Below, piece by piece: positions 1 to 4,113 of a stretch of 5,468 bases of DNA. Made by a program: the position numbers and the translations under genes. Under the pieces are notes generated by a model. The model worked only from the letters and a program-made list of their open reading frames with translations. It ran no database searches and was not told where the DNA came from. This DNA comes from an uncultured Anaerotignum sp. (GTDB lineage Bacteria > Bacillota > Clostridia > Lachnospirales > Anaerotignaceae), in contig NZ_CAJMDQ010000102.1 in assembly GCF_905212195.1 (NCBI RefSeq), positions 1 through 5,468 on the forward strand, written 5' to 3'. Positions within the stretch are counted from its first letter, which is position 1. Each line of letters opens with the position of its first letter.

Positions 1-285
1 CCGTAGCCGCCGCCCAGCACCAGTGCAAAGGGCGTGGCGATGACAATAGCCATCAGGAAGCTCATGCCGCCGGTGAATCCGAATTCAATGGAAAGAGTTG
101 CACCCAGCAGGCCGGAGATGATGCCCAGAGGCAGGCCGAAGTTCAGGCCGCAGCCGGAGTGGATCATGGGGACCATGGCCAGCACCATAATGGCGTTCCA
201 GCTGAAGCGGTTGATGACGTTGGTGATCTGCGTAGCAAAGTCCACACCGGCCACCGGCGCCAGAATGAACATCAGCAGCAAAAAG
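1..285 (-). other. Segment resembling the N-terminal part of an ABC-transporter permease (BPD_transp_2-like)
   Basis: In the same frame as the Trk half, codons from about residue 243 onward read FILAPVAGVDFATQ, then NRFSWNAIMVLAMVPMIHSG, CGLNFGLPLGIISGLLGATL and, at the edge, ATPFALVLGGGY. These Gly/Pro-rich helices, with a VLAMVPMIHSGCGLNFGLPLG-type stretch, recall inner-membrane permeases of the ribose/nucleoside/BMP-associated ABC family (recognised from memory, not by search). They do not match any part of KtrB/TrkH: there is no pore loop or T-P-R-T-A-G-F motif where the third pore should be. The breakpoint lies roughly between 264 and 290. Hand-counted GC is about 60% over 1-240 and about 50% over 301-540. 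The rest of the permease would lie outside the window. Confidence 0.55.
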
Positions 286-1013
286 CCGCCGCCAACGGTC
301 AGGGCGAAGGATGTACTCAGTACGATTTTTGTCTGGAGGCGCAGATGGCGGAAAGACCATTTTTTCTGCCACAGGTCCTCCCAAACCAGAAAGCCCAGAC
401 CACCCATGGTGATAAGGCCCATGAGGGTGAAGTTCACCAGTGCATCGTCAGCATAAGCCACAATGGAATTATAATTGCCAAAAAGGTCAAAGCCCGCGTT
501 ACAAAAGGCGGATATGGAGTGGAACACACTGAAGTATGCCCCCCGTTTCCAGCCAAACTGTGGGATAAAACGGATGGCAAGGAACAATGCACCCAATCCC
601 TCAAAAAGCAATGTACCGTACAAAATTTTTCTGGTCAGCCGCACAACGCCGCCGATTTGGGTGGAGTTGATGCTTTCTACCATCACTTCCCTGTGGCGCA
701 GACCGATACGCTTTCGCATCAGGAGCAGAAAGCCCAGAGAGATGGTCATGAAACCAAGTCCCCCGATCTGTATCAGTCCCAGAATAACCAATTGTCCAAA
801 CACTGTCCAGTGAGTGCCTGTATCCACCACCACCAGCCCTGTTACACAGGAAGCGGATACCGCTGTAAAGAGGGCATCCAGCACCGATGTAGGCGGCTGA
901 CCCTCCTGAGTGGAAATAGGCAGCATCAAAAGCAGCGTCCCCGTGAGGATCACCAGAAAGTATCCCAGGGCAACGATCTGCAAATTGGAAAGTCTCATTC
1001 GTGAACGAACCAT
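1..1013 (-). CDS. Trk/Ktr-type K+ transporter membrane subunit, partial, joined in frame to an ABC-permease-like segment
   Basis: The frame reads leftward from ATG 1013 and stays open to the window edge (337 codons, no stop). Residues 1 to about 245 match the N-terminal half of KtrB/TrkH, the membrane subunit that carries K+ across the cytoplasmic membrane. Seen: TM1 with LLLMLPIST (27-35); a first pore loop DALFTAVSASCVTGLVV with filter VTGL at 57-60; an IQIGGLGFMT segment; a second pore loop SISAFCNAGFDL with filter CNAG at 171-174; and a GGLGF segment near 204. The third and fourth pore loops expected in a ~450-residue KtrB are absent. From about residue 245 the protein resembles an ABC permease instead (separate entry). 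Start: AGAAGGTG at 1030-1023 lies 9 bases before ATG 1013; Met6 (998) is an alternative. It follows the HD gene by 32 bases, so it is probably in the tdk operon. No KtrA/TrkA partner is in view. The Trk assignment is firm; the state of the gene is not. Confidence 0.85.
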   Translation of the reverse strand, partial: MVRSRMRLSNLQIVALGYFLVILTGTLLLMLPISTQEGQPPTSVLDALFTAVSASCVTGLVVVDTGTHWTVFGQLVILGLIQIGGLGFMTISLGFLLLMRKRIGLRHREVMVESINSTQIGGVVRLTRKILYGTLLFEGLGALFLAIRFIPQFGWKRGAYFSVFHSISAFCNAGFDLFGNYNSIVAYADDALVNFTLMGLITMGGLGFLVWEDLWQKKWSFRHLRLQTKIVLSTSFALTVGGGFLLLMFILAPVAGVDFATQITNVINRFSWNAIMVLAMVPMIHSGCGLNFGLPLGIISGLLGATLSIEFGFTGGMSFLMAIVIATPFALVLGGGY

Positions 1014-1022
1014 TTCTTATTA

Positions 1023-1030
1023 CACCTTCT
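1023..1030 (-). promoter_or_regulatory. Ribosome binding site deciding the Trk-type gene start
   Basis: Reading leftward, AGAAGGTG at 1030-1023 stands 9 bases ahead of ATG 1013. The alternative in-frame ATG at 998 has no comparable site at proper distance, so 1013 is preferred. Confidence 0.6.
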
Positions 1031-1045
1031 CTTTTCCCCGATTGA

Positions 1046-1615
1046 TTATTTTGATTCTTTCTGCAATTTTTCTTTGGTGTCTGTCACTGCCAGATTGCGC
1101 ACCGCTTCCAAAAAAGGAATGGACGCTTTGGCTTCTTCCATACCATAAGTCTGATTGAGTTCATATTCCAAAGGAATCCATGTGGACAAAGGCGCTTCGT
1201 TGTGCTGCAAAACCGCTTCCAGCTTGTCCAATGCCTTATACACACGGGCTTCCGGCGTTTTCATTTCTATCATTTCCGCAAACAATGCTTTCCATTCGCT
1301 TCTGACAGGCTCCGGCAGGCTTTCCGCCAGAGCAAAGACTTCTTTGTCCTCTTTTGCCGTATCTGCTTCTGTTTTCCAGAAAGAAGGGATGTCTCCGGTG
1401 ATGGCTTCTCCCAAATCGTGAATGACGCACATCCGCAACACTTTATTCAGGTCTACGCCTTCTGCTTCTCCGGAAAGGAGCATTGCCATGAGCGCCACAC
1501 GCCAGCTGTGTTCCGCCACACTTTCAGGGCGTCCCTGACTGGTGGTGGAATGACGGGTATTGTCTTTGAGCCGTTCTGCCAGATGCAGAAAATCAATGAA
1601 TTCTCTCGGTGTCAT
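1046..1615 (-). CDS. HD-domain phosphohydrolase, 5'-deoxynucleotidase (YfbR/HDDC2-like)
   Basis: A 189-residue soluble protein, close to the ~200 residues of E. coli YfbR. HD-family metal ligands are visible in order: H36 in SVAEHSW, H66-D67 in CVIHDLGEAITGDIP, and D130 in KALDKLEAVL. E70 and D75 match the catalytic HDxxE....GD pattern of YfbR/HDDC2. R21 in NTRHS sits where YfbR has its substrate-contacting arginine. Known family members remove the 5' phosphate from deoxynucleoside monophosphates (dAMP, dGMP, dTMP and others) with a divalent metal in the cytoplasm; activity here is inferred. A longer reading from 1651 adds 12 residues, but AAGGAG at 1629-1624, 8 bases before ATG 1615, supports the shorter form. 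Its ATG overlaps the tdk stop as ATGA, so translation is probably coupled to tdk. Exact substrate preference cannot be read from the sequence. Confidence 0.88.
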   Translation of the reverse strand: MTPREFIDFLHLAERLKDNTRHSTTSQGRPESVAEHSWRVALMAMLLSGEAEGVDLNKVLRMCVIHDLGEAITGDIPSFWKTEADTAKEDKEVFALAESLPEPVRSEWKALFAEMIEMKTPEARVYKALDKLEAVLQHNEAPLSTWIPLEYELNQTYGMEEAKASIPFLEAVRNLAVTDTKEKLQKESK

Positions 1616-2205
1616 GCTTCTTTCTCCTTTTCCAGCGCTTTTTTCCAGCATTTATAACACATGGGTTCATAGCTTTCGTTGCCGCCCAGCATGACCTGTT
1701 CCCCTTCGGTGATGACATGTCCTTCTCCATCCAGTCTGGCGTTGACGATGGCTTTGCTGCCACAGCTGCAAACAGTCTTCAGTTCTGTGATGGAATCGGC
1801 GATTTCCAGCAGACGGGCACTGCCGGGGAACAGTTTTGTACGGAAGTCTGTCCGCAGACCATAGCAGAATACAGGCACATTATAGGTATCCACAATGTCC
1901 CGGAGCTGGTCAATCTGTTCCGGCTGGAAGAACTGGGCTTCGTCAGCGATGATGACGTCATAGAACTGTTTTTCCCGTTCTCCTTTCTGGAACAGGGCAA
2001 ACAAATCCACATCCGCTGTCACCACATAAGCAGGGGCTTCCAGACCGATGCGGCTTTTTACCACGCCTTCCCCATCTCTGGTGTCTACCGCAGGCTTCAT
2101 GAGCCACACCTGCATGTCCTTTTCCTCGTAATTGAACTTGGTAATCAGTGCCTGTGCAGACTTTGAACTGCCCATGGCGCCATATCGAAAATACAGTTTT
2201 GCCAC
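1612..2205 (-). CDS. tdk: Thymidine kinase (type II, zinc-containing)
   Basis: A cytoplasmic 197-residue enzyme, normal length for the family. It phosphorylates thymidine (and usually deoxyuridine) to the monophosphate using ATP, in pyrimidine salvage. Seen: Walker A P-loop GAMGSSKS at 9-16, the catalytic acid in DEAQFF at 88-93 (E89 as expected base), the conserved FCYGLRTDF at 113-121, the substrate lasso GGNESYEP at 174-181, and four zinc-binding cysteines as C146-x-C148 and C183-x-x-C186. Start is GTG at 2205, 7 bases after AAGGAGG (2219-2213); no ATG fits the conserved N-terminus. The stop (1614-1612) overlaps the HD gene start. A kinase making dTMP is thus coupled to a putative phosphatase for deoxynucleoside monophosphates. 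An extended -10 promoter lies about 35 bases upstream. Confidence 0.96.
   Translation of the reverse strand: MAKLYFRYGAMGSSKSAQALITKFNYEEKDMQVWLMKPAVDTRDGEGVVKSRIGLEAPAYVVTADVDLFALFQKGEREKQFYDVIIADEAQFFQPEQIDQLRDIVDTYNVPVFCYGLRTDFRTKLFPGSARLLEIADSITELKTVCSCGSKAIVNARLDGEGHVITEGEQVMLGGNESYEPMCYKCWKKALEKEKEA
1624..1629 (-). promoter_or_regulatory. Ribosome binding site for the HD gene, inside the tdk 3' end
   Basis: AAGGAG reads leftward at 1629-1624, 8 bases before ATG 1615, within the last codons of tdk. It fixes the start at 1615 over the upstream in-frame ATG at 1651 and fits translational coupling across the ATGA overlap (1615-1612). Confidence 0.75.
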
Positions 2206-2212
2206 GCAAAAC

Positions 2213-2219
2213 CCTCCTT
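2213..2219 (-). promoter_or_regulatory. Strong ribosome binding site for tdk with GTG start
   Basis: Full AAGGAGG reads leftward at 2219-2213, spaced 7 bases from GTG 2205. It decides the non-ATG start, which also places the conserved AKLYF strand at the N-terminus. Confidence 0.85.
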
Positions 2220-2239
2220 TTTTCCTCTATTGTCCGATT

Positions 2240-2248
2240 ATCATATCA
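2240..2248 (-). promoter_or_regulatory. Probable extended -10 promoter of the tdk operon
   Basis: Reading leftward, TGATATGAT (2248-2240) gives a TGN extension plus a TATGAT -10 box. The predicted transcription start is near 2233, leaving a leader of about 28 bases with the tdk ribosome binding site. No good -35 box is seen at 17 bases, which extended -10 promoters can tolerate. Confidence 0.5.
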
Positions 2249-2301
2249 CAAAACTTTGCAGGTGGCGAGGTAAAAAATGGACTTTCACAAAAAATAAACA
2301 A

Positions 2302-2314
2302 CACAAAACTGTTT
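2302..2314. repeat. 13-bp direct repeat, copy 1 (CACAAAACTGTTT)
   Basis: CACAAAACTGTTT here recurs exactly at 2463-2475, 161 bases further on. This copy abuts the large inverted repeat and the other lies close to the tentative MATE promoter. A regulator site is possible but AT-richness lowers the significance. Confidence 0.5.
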
Positions 2315-2341
2315 CAGGGTATGGAAAAAGTCCATACCCTG
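2315..2341. repeat. Perfect 11-bp inverted repeat between divergent genes
   Basis: CAGGGTATGGA (2315-2325) and TCCATACCCTG (2331-2341) are exact reverse complements separated by AAAAG. No T-run follows in either direction, so a classical rho-independent terminator is unlikely. It could be a dimeric operator for a regulator (MarR/TetR-like spacing) or a stem in a leader RNA. The symmetry is seen directly; the role is not known. Confidence 0.7.
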
Positions 2342-2343
2342 TC

Positions 2344-2374
2344 GTCAAAGGCTCATTTCATGGGGGTCTTTGAC
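2344..2374 (+). repeat. Imperfect 11-bp hairpin adjacent to the palindrome
   Basis: GTCAAAG (2344-2350) pairs with CTTTGAC (2368-2374). The stem can extend inward through G-U, C-G, U-G and C-G pairs to a 9-base loop (2355-2363). It starts only two bases after the perfect inverted repeat, so the two would stack side by side in an RNA. The two G-U pairs favour the plus-strand RNA over the minus. Confidence 0.45.
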
Positions 2375-2380
2375 AAACAG

Positions 2381-2404
2381 ACAGCGGTATACAGCTGTTT
2401 TTTT
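2381..2404 (+). terminator. Weak terminator-like hairpin with T-run upstream of the first MATE gene
   Basis: ACAGC (2381-2385) pairs with GCTGT (2394-2398) around an 8-base loop, and seven Ts run from 2398 to 2404. The stem is short, though it can extend by a G-U and an A-U pair. It follows two other hairpins in the same direction, so it could be an attenuator end of a leader RNA, or chance. No convincing plus-strand promoter lies upstream. Confidence 0.3.
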
Positions 2405-2462
2405 CCAAGCCCTTCCGCGTTCTTGAAAAATGTATAAAATCTAGTTTTTTGACAATCTGCAG

Positions 2463-2475
2463 CACAAAACTGTTT
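2463..2475. repeat. 13-bp direct repeat, copy 2 (CACAAAACTGTTT)
   Basis: Exact second copy of the element at 2302-2314. It lies about 20 bases upstream of the candidate -10 of the first MATE gene, over or next to the place where a -35 box would be. Confidence 0.5.
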
Positions 2476-2501
2476 TCTTTCTTTGAAAAAAGTATTATAC
2501 T
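2471..2501 (+). promoter_or_regulatory. Tentative promoter for the first MATE gene
   Basis: TATTATACT at 2493-2501 offers overlapping -10 boxes (TATTAT or TATACT). The matching -35 position holds only TGTTTT/TTTTCT. An alternative is TTGAAA (2483-2488) with TGATAT (2507-2512) at 18 bases. Either would give a leader of roughly 55 to 70 bases before ATG 2576. Confidence 0.35.
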
Positions 2502-2575
2502 GACTTTGATATGTTTTTCACATACTTTTTCGGGGAAATAACACCATTCCAATTTATCAGAAAGGAGTTTTTTTC

Positions 2576-3922
2576 ATGAATACAGACCTGACTACAGGCA
2601 ATACCAGCCGTCTGCTCTGGGCATTTTCCATTCCCATGCTCATCAGTGTGGCTTTCCAGCAGTTTTACAACATTGCCGACAGCATCATCGCGGGGCGCTT
2701 CATCGGGGAACAAGCATTGGCAGCTGTAGGGGCATCTTATCCCATCACCATGATTTTCATGGCTGTGGCCATCGGCAGCAGCATCGGCTGTACCGTCGTT
2801 GTATCCCAGCTGTTCGGCAGCAAGCATTACGCCATGCTGAAAACAGCCGTTGGCACCATCTGCTGTGCCGGCGTCATTGTGAGCATTGTGCTCTCCCTTT
2901 TTGGCATCTGGCAGGATGATAACCTGCTGCTGCTGTTGCAGACACCGGAAAACATTTTTTCCGACGCTTCCCTGTATCTGCATATTTACATCTTAGGGTT
3001 CCTGTTCCTGTTTTTGTATAACGTAGGCACAGGCATCTTTACGGCTCTGGGGGACTCCCGAACACCTTTGTACTTCCTCATCGGTTCCTCTTTGGGGAAT
3101 ATCGCCCTGGACTTGCTTTTCGTCATCGCCTTTGATATGGGCGTGGCAGGTGTGGCATGGGCAACTTTCCTGGCACAGGGCATTGCCTGCGTCCTGGCCC
3201 TCATCACACTGTTTTTCCGTCTGAAAAAACTTCAGACCACAGAATCCCATCAGTTCTTTTCCTTCGCCGTACTGGGTCAGGTTACGAAAGTGGCAGTACC
3301 CAGCATTTTGCAGCAATGCTTTGTATCTGTAGGGAACCTGTTTATTCAAGGTCTGGTCAACAGCTACGGTTCCGCTGTCATTGCTGGCTATTCCGGTGCC
3401 ATCAAACTGAACACCTTCGGCGTCACCTGCATGACCACCCTTTCCAATGGTCTTTCTTCCTTCACCGCTCAGAATCTGGGGGCAGGCAAAAAAGACCGTG
3501 TACAGGAAGGCTTCCGCGCCGGTGCCAAAATGGGCATTCTGGTATCCCTGCCCTTTGTGCTGGTATACTTCTTCTTCAGTGAAGCTGCCATGGGGCTGTT
3601 CATGAAAAGCGAAAGCGCCGAAGCCATTGCTGCCGGTGCCATGTTCCTGAAAATCGTCACACCGTTCTACTTCGTGGTATCCACCAAAGTTATGTGTGAC
3701 GGGGTGCTCCGTGGGGGCAGCGCTATGCTGTACTTCATGACCACCACATTCACAGACCTTGTCCTTCGTGTGGTATTGGCTTTCGTCTTTGCCATTGGCT
3801 TTGGTCTGGGCTCCACAGGCATCTGGCTGTCCTGGCCTTTCGGCTGGAGCATCTCCTGCATCCTTTCCTATGTGTTCTACCGGAAAAAACCATGGGAAAA
3901 ACGCTCTTACGATACTTTATAA
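2576..3922 (+). CDS. MATE-family efflux transporter (first tandem copy)
   Basis: A 448-residue integral membrane protein, typical MATE length, with about twelve hydrophobic segments in two pseudo-repeated halves (first half about 14-211, second about 234-437). MATE proteins export cationic drugs, dyes or metabolites from the cytoplasm in exchange for Na+ or H+. Conserved features seen: an opening DLTTGN segment, SIPMLISVAFQQFYNIADS (about 18-36) in TM1, AGRFIGEQALAAVGASYPIT (39-58), LGDSRTPL after TM4, and in the second half a PSILQQ...GNLFIQ helix, GLSSFTAQNLGAGK and CDGVLRG, the counterpart of the first-half loop. Start ATG 2576 follows AAGGAG (2562-2567) by 8 bases. A strong terminator lies just after the stop. 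The substrate cannot be predicted; a paralogue follows. It belongs to the general bacterial MATE family (COG0534), with subfamily unassigned. Confidence 0.93.
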   Translation: MNTDLTTGNTSRLLWAFSIPMLISVAFQQFYNIADSIIAGRFIGEQALAAVGASYPITMIFMAVAIGSSIGCTVVVSQLFGSKHYAMLKTAVGTICCAGVIVSIVLSLFGIWQDDNLLLLLQTPENIFSDASLYLHIYILGFLFLFLYNVGTGIFTALGDSRTPLYFLIGSSLGNIALDLLFVIAFDMGVAGVAWATFLAQGIACVLALITLFFRLKKLQTTESHQFFSFAVLGQVTKVAVPSILQQCFVSVGNLFIQGLVNSYGSAVIAGYSGAIKLNTFGVTCMTTLSNGLSSFTAQNLGAGKKDRVQEGFRAGAKMGILVSLPFVLVYFFFSEAAMGLFMKSESAEAIAAGAMFLKIVTPFYFVVSTKVMCDGVLRGGSAMLYFMTTTFTDLVLRVVLAFVFAIGFGLGSTGIWLSWPFGWSISCILSYVFYRKKPWEKRSYDTL

Positions 3923-3930
3923 ACAAACAT

Positions 3931-3969
3931 AGCTGGAATCCTCCCACAAAAAGGATTCCGGCTTTTTTT
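3931..3969 (+). terminator. Rho-independent terminator after the first MATE gene
   Basis: AGCTGGAATCC (3931-3941) pairs with GGATTCCGGCT (3953-3963) as an 11-bp stem with one G-U pair and an 11-base loop. Seven Ts run from 3963 to 3969. It starts 9 bases after the TAA and should separate transcription of the two MATE genes. Confidence 0.92.
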
Positions 3970-4034
3970 ATGGAAATGATTTTCTTCTGTGTGCAGCGAA
4001 AAAAGCCTTTTTTCCCGTACCCCGTTTGTTTTCC

Positions 4035-4063
4035 TTGCCCTTCTCATTACTTTTGTATACAAT
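4035..4063 (+). promoter_or_regulatory. Probable promoter of the second MATE gene
   Basis: TTGCCC (4035-4040), a 17-base spacer and TACAAT (4058-4063) form a reasonable sigma-A type promoter. The predicted start near 4070 leaves a leader of about 44 bases. TATACA at 4056-4061 is an overlapping -10 alternative. It fits with the terminator upstream. Confidence 0.55.
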
Positions 4064-4113
4064 GAAAGAAAAGGACGTGATCGGAATATGCATTTTACGA
4101 AAGGGGGAAATCT

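Larger units (their letters stand above)
2206..2575. other. 370-base divergent intergenic region without a gene
   Basis: Between the tdk start and the first MATE start no reading frame has a ribosome binding site or recognisable product. The region is AT-rich and contains, left to right, the tdk ribosome binding site and promoter, the two direct-repeat copies, three neighbouring hairpins (2315-2404), and the MATE promoter and ribosome binding site. It is longer than two ordinary promoters need. Confidence 0.8.

Noticed and set aside
159..1004. Long plus-strand open frame of 281 codons opposite the Trk-type gene
   Set aside because: It is rich in His, Gln and Lys with no recognisable family and is antisense to a clear membrane protein with pore-loop motifs; a shadow frame.
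1202..2166. Plus-strand open frames opposite the HD gene and tdk
   Set aside because: They are antisense to genes with complete catalytic motifs, have poor ribosome binding sites and show no family resemblance.
2370..2375. Second TTGACA, with TATACA at 2388-2393
   Set aside because: The spacer is only 12 bases, too short for a sigma-A promoter, and the bases are explained by the hairpin.
2449..2454. Perfect TTGACA as a -35 box
   Set aside because: At 16-18 bases downstream there is only GTTTTC-like sequence. The good -10 (TATTATACT) is 38 bases away, too far to pair with it.
2510..2524. TATGT/ACATA hairpin in the leader of the first MATE gene
   Set aside because: Five A/T-rich pairs only; too weak to support a function.
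2358..2552. Possible 64-residue minus-strand gene in the intergenic region
   Set aside because: No ribosome binding site precedes ATG 2552 and the product is not recognisable.
2206..2575. Guanidine-I (ykkC) or other known riboswitch ahead of the efflux gene
   Set aside because: I could not find the conserved core sequences of the guanidine-I, ZTP or THF riboswitches; only generic hairpins are seen.
2495..2983. Minus-strand frame of 162 codons over the start of the first MATE gene, and a similar one at 3907-4374 over the second
   Set aside because: They are low-complexity His/Asp/Gly shadows. Their likeness to each other simply follows from the likeness of the two MATE genes.
3999..4015. GAAAAAAGCCTTTTTTC symmetry between the MATE genes
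   Set aside because: It is symmetrical but has no loop, so it cannot fold as a hairpin, and is mostly A and T runs; treated as chance.
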